A stretch of 41,021 nucleotides of DNA from Cytophagaceae bacterium (GTDB taxonomy: Bacteria; Bacteroidota; Bacteroidia; Cytophagales; Flexibacteraceae): positions 1 through 41,021 of the forward strand of contig JAIXQU010000140.1 in assembly GCA_027485575.1 (NCBI GenBank). Direction: 5' to 3'. Position 1 is the stretch's first letter; each line of letters opens with the position of its first letter. Positions 15,757 to 24,644 of the stretch are shown here, one piece after another. Both the position numbers and the translations under genes were made by a program. The notes under the pieces are model-generated. The model saw only the letters and a program-made list of their open reading frames with translations. It searched no databases and was not told where the DNA came from.

Positions 15757-18700
15757 ATGGGGATAAATTATAAAATAAAAGCCATTGTCATGATTTTGGC
15801 AATGGCTTTTTCATGCGCAGCCTTTGCTGAGTCTGAACTTGAAAAGGGCAACAAAGCATTTTATTCGAATAAGCGTGGAGAGGCAAAATCTGCCTATCAA
15901 AATGCGGTTTTGGTTCCCAATGAAAAGGCAGAAGCCCATTTGATGCTTTCTTTACTTGCCACACTGGAAGGAAAAGAAGGAGAAGCCTTTACTCAATTTG
16001 AAAACTTTTTTAAGGTTTCTGAAAATCCCTATCCCTATTTATTTTCACTTTGGAGCACTGAATCTGTTTTTGGCACAAGTCAGAAAAAATCTCCTGAAAG
16101 GTTAAAGTTTTTTAACCAGATAGTTTCAGACCCCAAGGCCAATGGAACATTAAAAGCAATGGCTTATGCCGCCTTGGGAGACCATTTCAATGCCAGTAAC
16201 CAACTAGCAAAATCAAAAGAAAACTATGCAAAAATTGGTGCGCTGGATGTTTGGTCTCTTGTTGGAGAATTTGAAAATATTTCAGAATCTGGATTTGATA
16301 AATCATATGAACCGATTTCAAAAGCGGAGGATAATTCCACGTTCATTAACAAGAATGGGGCTAAAGTGAAGTGGTTTAAAATGCTTGGCAATAGAAATGA
16401 TAAATGGCTTGATTTTACATACCATTATTTTTATGAGAATTCAATCATTTATGCCCAGACTTTTGCCAATAGTCCTGCTGAACAAGAAGTTACGTTTAGA
16501 ATAGGCACCTCTGGTTCTGTAAAAGTATGGCTTAATGACGCCTTGGTTGTATCTGAATCTGAAGAAAGAAACAACGACATGGATACCTATCAGGCGAAGG
16601 TAAAATTGAACAAAGGCTTTAATCGAATTCTTGTTCAAATTGGCTCAAGCGAAATAAACCGGTCAAACTTTCTTGCCCGGATAACGGATGATTTTGGAAA
16701 TAACATTCAGGGAATTACCTATTATTCAGGTTACCAGCCATATAATAAATCCAACGCACCCCTTCCTAAGATAATTCCAATTTTTGCTGAGCGATTTTTT
16801 GATGAGAAAGTGAATTCCGGCAAAGCAACTGTGATTGATTATTTGCTTTTGGCCAATGCCCACTTAAGAAACGACAAGGGCTATGAAGCCAGAAAAGCAT
16901 TATCTAAAGCTCAAATGCTGGCGCCTAATTGCAGCTATCTGAAGATTAAGCAAATAGAGGCATATAATCGGTCGGGAAATGAAACCGATGCTAAAATAAC
17001 AATAGAATGGTTAAAAGAAAATGATCCGGACGGCTTACTCACACTTAATCTTTTTTATCAGGAGGAAATCGACAAAGAAAACTACGAAGAAGCCGGTAAG
17101 ATTGTGGATAAAATAGAAAAGTTCTATGGAAATAATGAAGACATCCTGGTAAAGAGAATTGGCCTTGCAGCAAGTGAAAAAAAGCAGGACTTATTGGTTA
17201 GGCTTGTAGAAGATGCATATAAAAAATATCCTGAAAATTATGGATTTGTTTCATTGAAGGAGGATGTTGAAAAATCGATGAATAAATCCTTTGATGGAGC
17301 ATTGGACGTTTTGAAGAAATTTTTAAAGAATAATTTCAACTATGAAGCTCAAAAGGCATTTTCTGATTTATATTTTGGAAAAGGCTTAGCGAAGGAAGGT
17401 CTTGCAGCGTTTGATAAGATTGTTGAAAATTCGCCTTACACCCCGGGTTATAAATTCAATTTGGGTAATTATTTTTTTGGCGCCAGAGACTATACAAAGG
17501 CAGAATCTTATTATCAGCAATGTATAAACAATGCCCCCGATATTTTTTATTTCTGGTCTGCTCTTGCCCAAAACTATAATGAAATGGGCAATTCATCTAA
17601 AGCTAAAGATGCTTATCAAAAAGCCCTGGAGTTAAATCCGGCTGATTTTGAATCAAGGGAACAACTTCGGAAGCTTCAAAATAAAAAGGAGGTTTTCTCT
17701 TATTTCCCCAAGGTGGATGTGTATGACATTGTAAAAAAATCTCCACCGGTTTCCTCCACCCCGGATGACAACAGTCTTGTACTTTTGGATGAAGTTCAGA
17801 AAGTGGTTTATTCAGGTGGAACCTCAGAAGAAAAGCGAATTTTCGTAGTAAAAATTATGAATGAGGAGGGAATCAACCGCTGGAAACAATACTACATTCA
17901 ACATTATGCAATGCAAAATTTCGATGTTGAAAAGGCCGAGGTAGTCAAAGCCAATGGATCAAAAGTGGAAGGAAGTAGCGATGGGTCTGAAATAGTTTTT
18001 ACCAATCTTGAGGTGGGAGATGCGATTCATGTTACCTACAAATTGAAGAGTTTCAATGGAGGTAAACTGGCGAGGCATTTTTGGGAAACCTTTCAGTTTT
18101 CTCACTATTTGCCATTTTTAACCACGCGATATAGCTTGATGGTGGAGCAAGGCGTAAAATTTCAACATAAGTTTTCAAAGGAAAGAATTGAGCCCAAAGT
18201 GCAGAATTTGGATGAATTTGAAATGTACACATGGGAAAAGCTCAACCAGCCATCTTTACCCTATGAAGATAAAATGCCTGAGCTTTCCGATATAGGAAAT
18301 GCGCTATACATCAGCACGATACCTGATTGGACATTTGTTTCAAACTGGTATTACGATTTGGCAGCTTCGAAATCCAAAGGAAATCTGGAGGTGAAAGAGG
18401 CTGTTGCAAAATTGTTTGAAGGCAAAACGGGATTAAGCGAAATGCAAAAAGCGAGAATGATTTATGAATCTATCGTAACCAATATTAAGTATCTATCAGT
18501 CGCTTTTTTGCAAAGTGGCTTGATACCTCAAAAAGCCTCTCATACATTGAATACAAGGTTGGGAGATTGTAAGGATGTGTCTACGCTTTTTGTGGCTATG
18601 TGTCGGGAAGTTGGAATACAGGCAGACCTGGTTTTGATTGCGACACGAAATCAAGGAAAATATCAGATGCTTCTTCCAAACATTGATTTCAACCATTGCA

Positions 18701-19557
18701 TAGCCCGTCTATCCTCAGGAGGAAAAGCCTATTTTATTGAATTGACCTCAGATAAACTGCCTTTCAATACCTTTTATGACAATCTAAAAAACTCCAGTTC
18801 ACTTTTAATCAATTCAGAAAAAAGTGGTCAAAAAGCTGAATTGGTATATCTCAATCCAGAAACAAGAAATCTTAATCTCGTGGTTCGGAAAACGGAGATG
18901 AGCCTTGATGGAAACGATGTAAAGGTGAAAAAAACAACCACTAAAACAGGCGTTTTTGCTTCCAGCATGCGTGAAAGTTATAGAAATATGGGTCAGACGG
19001 ACCAATTGAAGGAAATGCAAAGGGCCATTGCAGGTGATTACAACCAAACCAACCTTAAAACCATCCAATTTAAAGGTCTCGAGGGCATTTCTGATACTGT
19101 TTTGTACACCTATAATTTTGAAGCTCCGGATGCTGTTTCTGAAATAGGCGGATTAAAATTATTGCCTTTGCCATGGAGTGAGCGATGCAAGTCAACTGAC
19201 TTTAACTTTACAGATGACCGAAAATTCCCAATAGATTTGTGGAACAACGATGCCGATGGAGAAGAGGAAACCATTGAATTGAATCTTCCCCCAAAGATGG
19301 AACTGGCAGAATTACCTGTCAACGTTCAGATTAGCAATCCAATTGCAGATTATAGTTTGGTTTATAAGCAAAAGCCTGGAAAGCTGGTGTTTAATAGAAA
19401 ATTCATGTTCAAAAAGGATAATATTGGTGTTGAAGAAATAAAAGATTTCCAACTTCTTTATAGAAAGATTATTGCTGCTGACAATAAGCAAATTGCACTT
19501 AAACAGAGTGCCGGGAATGCTGATTCCGGATTGAAAAAGAAGGGCAAAAGTAAATAG
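15757..19557 (+). CDS. Large periplasmic protein with TPR, DUF3857 and transglutaminase-like domains
   Basis: This 1266-residue protein has a signal peptide (to about Ala23). TPR-like repeats follow at both ends of a beta-sandwich segment (about 200-305). More TPRs run from about 355 to 650. DUF3857 covers about 675-850 and a transglutaminase-like core lies at about 890-1010. The core triad is visible: Cys938 (LGDCKDVSTL), His980 (DFNHCIARL) and Asp999 (ELTSDKLP). A beta-rich tail ends with a Lys-rich stretch. DUF3857-transglutaminase proteins are common in Bacteroidota; their substrates are unknown, and the fold could act as a peptidase or crosslinking enzyme. The added TPRs and beta-sandwich make this one unusually large. 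It lies 42 bp after rny and converges on mgtE 20 bp away. Confidence 0.88.
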   Translation: MGINYKIKAIVMILAMAFSCAAFAESELEKGNKAFYSNKRGEAKSAYQNAVLVPNEKAEAHLMLSLLATLEGKEGEAFTQFENFFKVSENPYPYLFSLWSTESVFGTSQKKSPERLKFFNQIVSDPKANGTLKAMAYAALGDHFNASNQLAKSKENYAKIGALDVWSLVGEFENISESGFDKSYEPISKAEDNSTFINKNGAKVKWFKMLGNRNDKWLDFTYHYFYENSIIYAQTFANSPAEQEVTFRIGTSGSVKVWLNDALVVSESEERNNDMDTYQAKVKLNKGFNRILVQIGSSEINRSNFLARITDDFGNNIQGITYYSGYQPYNKSNAPLPKIIPIFAERFFDEKVNSGKATVIDYLLLANAHLRNDKGYEARKALSKAQMLAPNCSYLKIKQIEAYNRSGNETDAKITIEWLKENDPDGLLTLNLFYQEEIDKENYEEAGKIVDKIEKFYGNNEDILVKRIGLAASEKKQDLLVRLVEDAYKKYPENYGFVSLKEDVEKSMNKSFDGALDVLKKFLKNNFNYEAQKAFSDLYFGKGLAKEGLAAFDKIVENSPYTPGYKFNLGNYFFGARDYTKAESYYQQCINNAPDIFYFWSALAQNYNEMGNSSKAKDAYQKALELNPADFESREQLRKLQNKKEVFSYFPKVDVYDIVKKSPPVSSTPDDNSLVLLDEVQKVVYSGGTSEEKRIFVVKIMNEEGINRWKQYYIQHYAMQNFDVEKAEVVKANGSKVEGSSDGSEIVFTNLEVGDAIHVTYKLKSFNGGKLARHFWETFQFSHYLPFLTTRYSLMVEQGVKFQHKFSKERIEPKVQNLDEFEMYTWEKLNQPSLPYEDKMPELSDIGNALYISTIPDWTFVSNWYYDLAASKSKGNLEVKEAVAKLFEGKTGLSEMQKARMIYESIVTNIKYLSVAFLQSGLIPQKASHTLNTRLGDCKDVSTLFVAMCREVGIQADLVLIATRNQGKYQMLLPNIDFNHCIARLSSGGKAYFIELTSDKLPFNTFYDNLKNSSSLLINSEKSGQKAELVYLNPETRNLNLVVRKTEMSLDGNDVKVKKTTTKTGVFASSMRESYRNMGQTDQLKEMQRAIAGDYNQTNLKTIQFKGLEGISDTVLYTYNFEAPDAVSEIGGLKLLPLPWSERCKSTDFNFTDDRKFPIDLWNNDADGEEETIELNLPPKMELAELPVNVQISNPIADYSLVYKQKPGKLVFNRKFMFKKDNIGVEEIKDFQLLYRKIIAADNKQIALKQSAGNADSGLKKKGKSK

Positions 19558-19577
19558 CGTTTAGCCTGTATTGTGGT

Positions 19578-20936
19578 CTACAACATCCACCAGGCCACGC
19601 CAAAATAAACGGCCAGACCTAAAAGGTCATTTGCTGTAGTAATGAAGGGGCCCGAAGCAAGAGCAGGATTTATCCCAGCTTTATCCAAAAAATAAGGCGT
19701 AACAGTTCCTAAAACAGAAGCCAGCATGACTACTGAAAAAATGGCAACTGAAACAGTAAGCGCAAGTCGAATAGGGTCTCCTAAAAGAAATGTAAGGGCG
19801 AGGACTGTCAAACAAATCACAGTGGCATTCACCGAAGCAATCAAAATGGTTTTTCCTAGTTTTTGATAAAAAGAAAGGCTGTTAACGGTTTTATTACCAA
19901 GACTTTGCACCATAACTGTACTGCTTTGAATGCCAACATTTCCACCCGTAGCTGTAATCAATGGTATAAAAAAAGCCATGGCAGGAACAAGTCTGATTTG
20001 CCATTCAAAAAGCCCGGCAAATTTAGCACCCAGTAGTCCTCCTGTCATACCAATGAGCAGCCATGGAAGCCTGGATTTTGCAGAAAGCCAGATAGATTCA
20101 TCCTCCTCCACCGTTTCCGAAATACCAGACATGAGGTTCATTTCCTCTTCTGCTTGTTCGGTAATCACATCCACCACGTCATCAATGGTGATGCGGCCCA
20201 ATAATTTTCCCTGAAAATTAACAACAGGAACAGACTCTAAATCATAACGTTGCATGATTTCTGCAACTTCACTTTGGTCTCTGTAACTTTCAATGAAAAC
20301 AATTTCCTCTTCGTAAATATCTTTAATTAGGGTGTGGCTTTTGGCAAGAATTATCTTTTTTAAAGAAACCCGGCCAAGCAAAATATCCTCATCATCAACC
20401 ACATACACAGAGTAAATCTTCTCTACATTTTCTGCCTGCCTGCGAATTTCCTCAATGGTGCGGACGATGGTCCAATTCACATTCGCCTTAATGATTTCTT
20501 TGGCCATCAAACCGCCGGCACAATCTTCATCGTACCGCAGAAGTTCCACAATATGACTGGCCATTTCTCTGTCCGTCATTCTGGCCAAAACCTCTTCGCG
20601 AAATCGAACGGATGTATCAGTAAGAATATCCACGGCATCATCAGAATCCATCGAAGGGATGAATTCCACAAATTCTGCAGAGTCGTACACCTTCAGATAT
20701 TTCTTTCTGGTTTCGGGATCCAGGTTGGTAATAATCTCAGCACCAATGTCATAAGGCAAAAGAGAAATGATGTATTTGCAAGCCTTGCTGTCGAAACTAT
20801 AAAGTAGATTGGTGATATCAGCTGGGTGCAAATCGCCGATTTCTTCCACAATATATGCCGCATCCTTCTCCTCAACTGCCACTTCCAGCATTTCGAGCTG
20901 TTCACCGTTTGGTTCTATTCCAGATTCTAAAGGCAT
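19578..20936 (-). CDS. mgtE: Magnesium transporter MgtE
   Basis: This 452-residue protein has the MgtE order: an acidic helical N-domain (about 25-130, with the repeated LLPYDIGAEIITNLDPETRK type), two CBS domains (about 135-255) and a five-helix membrane domain (about 285-452) containing the GGNVGIQSSTVMVQ pore-helix region. MgtE is a homodimeric Mg2+ channel closed when its cytosolic domains bind Mg2+. Length is normal. It probably follows rsmA in many relatives; here a toxin-antitoxin pair stands between them. A promoter-like site lies just upstream at 20965-20996. Confidence 0.96.
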   Translation of the reverse strand: MPLESGIEPNGEQLEMLEVAVEEKDAAYIVEEIGDLHPADITNLLYSFDSKACKYIISLLPYDIGAEIITNLDPETRKKYLKVYDSAEFVEFIPSMDSDDAVDILTDTSVRFREEVLARMTDREMASHIVELLRYDEDCAGGLMAKEIIKANVNWTIVRTIEEIRRQAENVEKIYSVYVVDDEDILLGRVSLKKIILAKSHTLIKDIYEEEIVFIESYRDQSEVAEIMQRYDLESVPVVNFQGKLLGRITIDDVVDVITEQAEEEMNLMSGISETVEEDESIWLSAKSRLPWLLIGMTGGLLGAKFAGLFEWQIRLVPAMAFFIPLITATGGNVGIQSSTVMVQSLGNKTVNSLSFYQKLGKTILIASVNATVICLTVLALTFLLGDPIRLALTVSVAIFSVVMLASVLGTVTPYFLDKAGINPALASGPFITTANDLLGLAVYFGVAWWML

Positions 20937-20964
20937 ATTTCGGATAAAAGAAAGACGTGAGCGG

Positions 20965-20996
20965 CAAAGGTCAAAAATGAAAGCCGTTGTGGCAAT
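20965..20996 (-). promoter_or_regulatory. Candidate promoter for mgtE
   Basis: On the minus strand ATTG is followed, 20 bases later, by GACCTTTG. These match the Bacteroidota -33 (TTTG) and -7 (TAnnTTTG) elements with one mismatch each and near-normal spacing. The -7 box ends about 29 bases before the mgtE ATG. This suggests mgtE has its own start and does not rely on the toxin-antitoxin operon. Confidence 0.45.
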
Positions 20997-21053
20997 TCTT
21001 TTTATTGGTTTTAGGTATAGTTTTCAAAATGAAGACTGAAACCGATTCAAGTT

Positions 21054-21350
21054 TTACTGTGGTAAAAACCTTTTGTGAAAAATAGCCCATATGATAATTT
21101 TTCCTGGGCTTGCTTCAAAAGCTAAAATCCATTGACGATATTTTGAGCAAAACAAACCTTTAGATTTTAATATTTTATTTCCACAAGGGCTAAAAAAGGG
21201 ATGGCTCTTTTTAAGGCGGTTAATTTTTCCCTCAAAATTGTTTAAAAATCGTTCTCCACCTCCAATTGTGTTTTGACCTTCAAACCAGAAAGCTATACTT
21301 GAAAGTGCGCTTTCGGCACTTGTAGAGAATTCAACCTCGATTCCCACCAA
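21054..21350 (-). CDS. Putative ParE/RelE-family toxin
   Basis: This ~98-residue protein fits the ParE/RelE fold: a first strand (EVEFSTSAESALSSIAFWFE), two helices with a FLNNFEGKINRLKKSHPFF stretch, and C-terminal strands ending KIIIWAIFHKR, where ParE toxins usually have an I..V.H.R pattern. ParE toxins poison DNA gyrase and RelE toxins cut mRNA; which applies here cannot be told. The start is a TTG (21350) or GTG (21347), both inside the 3' end of the upstream gene, giving about 20 bp of overlap, which is typical of antitoxin-toxin translational coupling. Similarity is judged by pattern only. Confidence 0.65.
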   Translation of the reverse strand: MVGIEVEFSTSAESALSSIAFWFEGQNTIGGGERFLNNFEGKINRLKKSHPFFSPCGNKILKSKGLFCSKYRQWILAFEASPGKIIIWAIFHKRFLPQ

Positions 21351-21576
21351 GTTCTTTCCTTATCCGTTTAAAAACTGCCTTAGAATTGGAAGTTTTTTCG
21401 GACATTGTTATAGAAATAAACTTTTCAAATTCTTCTTCAGAAACAGTATTCTCTCCTGGTAACGCCATTTGTTCAGCACTTGGGATGCGTGAAATATTAG
21501 CTCCTTTTGAAATCAATAGATTTTTGGCTTCCAATGGAAAAGTTTGGTGACCAGGTAATTCTACAACATAACGCAT
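21331..21576 (-). CDS. Putative antitoxin partner of the ParE-like toxin
   Basis: This 81-residue, acidic-to-mixed protein starts at the ATG at 21576 (an in-frame TTG at 21582 is less likely). I recognise no DNA-binding fold; the C-terminal half (SEEEFEKFISITM ... SNSKAVFKRIRKEL) is helical, as in antitoxin toxin-wrapping tails. Its assignment rests on size, place and overlap with the toxin gene. A TAATTTTG box ends three bases before the ATG; if it is a promoter the mRNA would be nearly leaderless, so another promoter may exist. The pair sits between rsmA and mgtE. Confidence 0.6.
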   Translation of the reverse strand: MRYVVELPGHQTFPLEAKNLLISKGANISRIPSAEQMALPGENTVSEEEFEKFISITMSEKTSNSKAVFKRIRKELGGNRG

Positions 21577-21650
21577 ACACAAAATTACCTATTTTTTGCT
21601 ATAGTTAATGTAGTCTTCAATTTTTCCAATTTGTTTAATTGAATTCCAAT

Positions 21651-22439
21651 TCACTTCTTCAACATCCCAGCCTCTTCATATAATACAGTTAGTTCCTCAA
21701 ATTCAGCTACACCCAACTGCTCTGCCCGTTTTTCCATCCAGAAACTTTCTTTCAATGAATCTGGAATGCCAAATGGTTTCAGCGCATTCCTCAGCGTTTT
21801 TCGCCTCATGTTGAATGCTTGTTTTACCAATTTCTGAAAATTTGAAAACTTGCAGGGAAACACTTTTCCTTCAATCAGTTCCAAACGAATAACTCCCGAC
21901 CTTACTTTTGGTGGCGGATTAAAAACATGGGGCTCAACTGTAAACTCATATGTGATTTTGTATTTACTTTGAAGCAGAACAGACAAAATACCATAATCCT
22001 TGGTGCCAGGTCCGGAGGCAATTCTTTTAGCAACTTCCATTTGTAACATGCAAACCACCTCAGTCACGGTTGCGTTTTGCATTTCCAGAATCTTAAAAAA
22101 TATGAGGGAAGAAATGTTGTAAGGAAAATTCCCAATCACCGCAAATCTGTTCACATTCAGGTCTTTGGGTTCAAATTTAAGAAAATCCAAAAGCTGTAGT
22201 TTTTCCTGATGCAGGGGATAATGCAGTTTTAGATAATCTATCGATTCCTGGTCCACATCGGCGGCAATAAATTTCCAGGGTTTTGGTTCCAGCAAATGTT
22301 GGGTAAGCACTCCTGTTCCCGGGCCAATTTCTACCAGCAATTCGGGCGCTCCAAATCCAGTGAAAAGGTTCACAATGTCCTTGGCTATGCCCTGGTCTGT
22401 CAGAAAGTGCTGACCCAGGTTCTTTTTTGGTCTTACCAT
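21651..22439 (-). CDS. rsmA: 16S rRNA (A1518/A1519) dimethyltransferase RsmA (KsgA)
   Basis: This 262-residue enzyme begins with the RsmA signature KKNLGQHFLTD and has the SAM-binding VEIGPGTGVLTQHL motif and the catalytic GNFPYNISSLIF motif (an NLPY-type site with Phe in place of Leu). It dimethylates two adjacent adenines near the 3' end of 16S rRNA late in 30S assembly. The C-terminal helical domain (FNMRRKTLRNAL) is present and the length is normal. It follows the HemJ-like gene by 39 bp on the same strand. Confidence 0.97.
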   Translation of the reverse strand: MVRPKKNLGQHFLTDQGIAKDIVNLFTGFGAPELLVEIGPGTGVLTQHLLEPKPWKFIAADVDQESIDYLKLHYPLHQEKLQLLDFLKFEPKDLNVNRFAVIGNFPYNISSLIFFKILEMQNATVTEVVCMLQMEVAKRIASGPGTKDYGILSVLLQSKYKITYEFTVEPHVFNPPPKVRSGVIRLELIEGKVFPCKFSNFQKLVKQAFNMRRKTLRNALKPFGIPDSLKESFWMEKRAEQLGVAEFEELTVLYEEAGMLKK

Positions 22440-22478
22440 ATTTTTGAAAATTCGACGACTATCAGAAAGTTTGATGTT

Positions 22479-23009
22479 TTAGCGTTTTTCCCTTAATGAT
22501 TTGTAGATTTTTATTGCAGAAAACAGCAACAAAATAAAAATAAGCAAACCCCCGAGTCCATAGGCAATGCTAATATTTTGTTTCACCACGACCAGCATCA
22601 CAATGGCAATAAGAAAAACGGTAGGCACTTCATTCCAAATCCTTAATTGAAAACTGGTAAAGGCAAATTTGCCGGAAGCCTGATTGCGATAGATTTTATC
22701 CAGACTGATGTGATAAAGACTTAGTAAAATCACAAGGCCGATTTTTATAATCAACCAAATGGGCCAACCTGGATACATGATTACCAGCCAAATTCCAAAA
22801 AACCAGGTTAAAACTGCAGAAGGCCAGGTGATTGCATAGAGTAATCGCTTCGTCATCAGCGTAAACTGTTTTACAAGAATGTTTTTTTCCGGCTCCTCCT
22901 TTTGGCTGGATTCCTGGTTATAAATCAAAAGTCTACCCAAATAAAACAGGCCACTAAACCAGGTGATTACAAAAATGATGTGCAGCGCTTTGACGTAGGC
23001 GTATTCCAT
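22479..23009 (-). CDS. hemJ: HemJ-like protoporphyrinogen oxidase (UPF0093 membrane protein)
   Basis: This 176-residue protein has about four to five membrane segments and opens YVKALHIIFVITWFSGLFYLGRL, with the conserved His10 and the region TKRLLYAITWPSAVLTWFFG typical of HemJ. HemJ oxidises protoporphyrinogen IX to protoporphyrin IX in haem synthesis and binds a b-type haem through its N-terminal His. The fit to HemJ is by pattern; CopD-like proteins share the fold. It diverges from the aminopeptidase gene at 23153. Confidence 0.82.
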   Translation of the reverse strand: MEYAYVKALHIIFVITWFSGLFYLGRLLIYNQESSQKEEPEKNILVKQFTLMTKRLLYAITWPSAVLTWFFGIWLVIMYPGWPIWLIIKIGLVILLSLYHISLDKIYRNQASGKFAFTSFQLRIWNEVPTVFLIAIVMLVVVKQNISIAYGLGGLLIFILLLFSAIKIYKSLREKR

Positions 23010-23152
23010 GAAAGGGCGAATTTAGGCTCCTAATTTATATTATGATGAAATTCCTTGCCCTGAATAAAATTTGAAAAGAATTAAACGAATGTATCCAATT
23101 TCCTCTTTCCCATTTTTTCAGCTTGTTTTGTAGTCTTAAATTTTAAAAAACA

Positions 23153-24568
23153 ATGACAAGTATTTCTGAAGTTTTCCTTATCAAATCCCCTGAAAATCAA
23201 AAAGTAAACCTTTGGCTTTTCGATACCCCGGGAAATTGGAACCAAGAAGCCCTTGGAAATTTTCCAGCATGGCTTAAACCATCAAAGCCAGAGACAACAC
23301 AGGTTTCTTTGTTTGGTAATAAGGACAAACAAAATGTAGTTGTTTTTTTACAGGGTCAAGCAGCTGAATCTTGTCGAAAAGCAGGTGCAGAAGCTTATAA
23401 CTTGTTGAAAAAGTTACAGTTAACCGATGCAAAAATCTGGTCAAATGTAGCAAATACTGCTTCAGTTCTTGCTTTTGCTGAAGGTTTGGTTTTGGCTTCT
23501 TATCGATTCGACAAGTACAAATCTGAAAAAGAAAAGGGCCTGAAAAAGGTTGAAATATTCCATCCTGAGATTGACAAGAAGGAAGTTAAGAACCTCAATA
23601 TCATTTGCCAGGCAGTCAACCTGACAAGAAATCTGGTTAATGAACCCGCAAGCCACCTTACTGCCAAAAAGCTTTCCGAAGTTTTTGAAAAAACTGGAAA
23701 AGATTCCGGTTTCGAAGTAGAAGTTTTGGGTAAAAATAAAATCCAAAGCCTGAAAATGGGTGGATTGTTGGGTGTTAACCAAGGTTCAGATCTGCCGCCA
23801 ACCTTCAATATTTTTGAATACAAAGGCAAACACGCCAAAAATAATAAGCCCATTGTTCTTATTGGTAAAGGAGTGGTGTATGATACTGGGGGCCATAGTC
23901 TTAAGACCAGTTCCGGCATGGAAGCCATGAAATGTGACATGGCAGGTTCGGCTACAGTTTTGGGTATTTTTAAAGCTGTTGCCGAATTGGAATTACCAAT
24001 TCATTTGATTGGTTTGGTTCCGGCAACTGATAACCGGATTTCTGCCAAAGCTTTGTCGCCTGGCGATGTTATTACCATGTCAGATGGAACAACCGTTGAA
24101 GTTTTAAACACCGATGCCGAAGGGCGATTGATTTTGGCCGATGCCTTGGTTTTTGCCCAAAAATATGAGCCGGAACTTGTCCTGGATTTCGCCACATTAA
24201 CTGGCGCAGCCGCCAGAGCCATTGGAAAAGATGGTTTTGTATTCATGGGAACGGCTTCTAAAGAAACCATTGAAGCCATTCATGATGCGGGTAAAACCGT
24301 ATATGAGCGTGGTGTAGAATTTCCGCTTTGGGATGAATACAAGGACTATATCAAATCGGATGTGGCTGATATCAAGAATATTGGCGGTGCAGAAGCAGGC
24401 GCAATAACTGCCGGGAAATTCCTGCAACATTTTACCAATTATCCATGGTTGCACTTTGACATTGCCGGTACAGCCTTTTTTGATGGAGCCGGAGTTGGGT
24501 ATATTCCAAAAGGAGGAACGGGTAATTCAGTCAGGTTGATTGTGGAGTTTTTGAAAAGGTTGAAGTAA
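23153..24568 (+). CDS. pepA: M17 leucyl aminopeptidase
   Basis: This 471-residue enzyme has the M17 catalytic core: GKGVVYDTGGHSLKTSSGME (Lys and Asp metal and active-site residues), KCDMAGSATVLG, and NTDAEGRLILADAL. It removes N-terminal residues, preferring Leu, with two metal ions, as a cytosolic hexamer. The N-terminal alpha/beta domain (about 1-150) is poorly conserved as usual. The 3' tail (about 24451-24568) has a decayed paralogous copy at 26249-26391 beyond the next gene. Confidence 0.95.
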   Translation: MTSISEVFLIKSPENQKVNLWLFDTPGNWNQEALGNFPAWLKPSKPETTQVSLFGNKDKQNVVVFLQGQAAESCRKAGAEAYNLLKKLQLTDAKIWSNVANTASVLAFAEGLVLASYRFDKYKSEKEKGLKKVEIFHPEIDKKEVKNLNIICQAVNLTRNLVNEPASHLTAKKLSEVFEKTGKDSGFEVEVLGKNKIQSLKMGGLLGVNQGSDLPPTFNIFEYKGKHAKNNKPIVLIGKGVVYDTGGHSLKTSSGMEAMKCDMAGSATVLGIFKAVAELELPIHLIGLVPATDNRISAKALSPGDVITMSDGTTVEVLNTDAEGRLILADALVFAQKYEPELVLDFATLTGAAARAIGKDGFVFMGTASKETIEAIHDAGKTVYERGVEFPLWDEYKDYIKSDVADIKNIGGAEAGAITAGKFLQHFTNYPWLHFDIAGTAFFDGAGVGYIPKGGTGNSVRLIVEFLKRLK

Positions 24569-24644
24569 CTTGAAGCCAAACTCGGTAAATTTGATTTTTG
24601 GTAAATTTTCTATTTAGTAGTAAAAAATCAAAACTAAATTCCGA

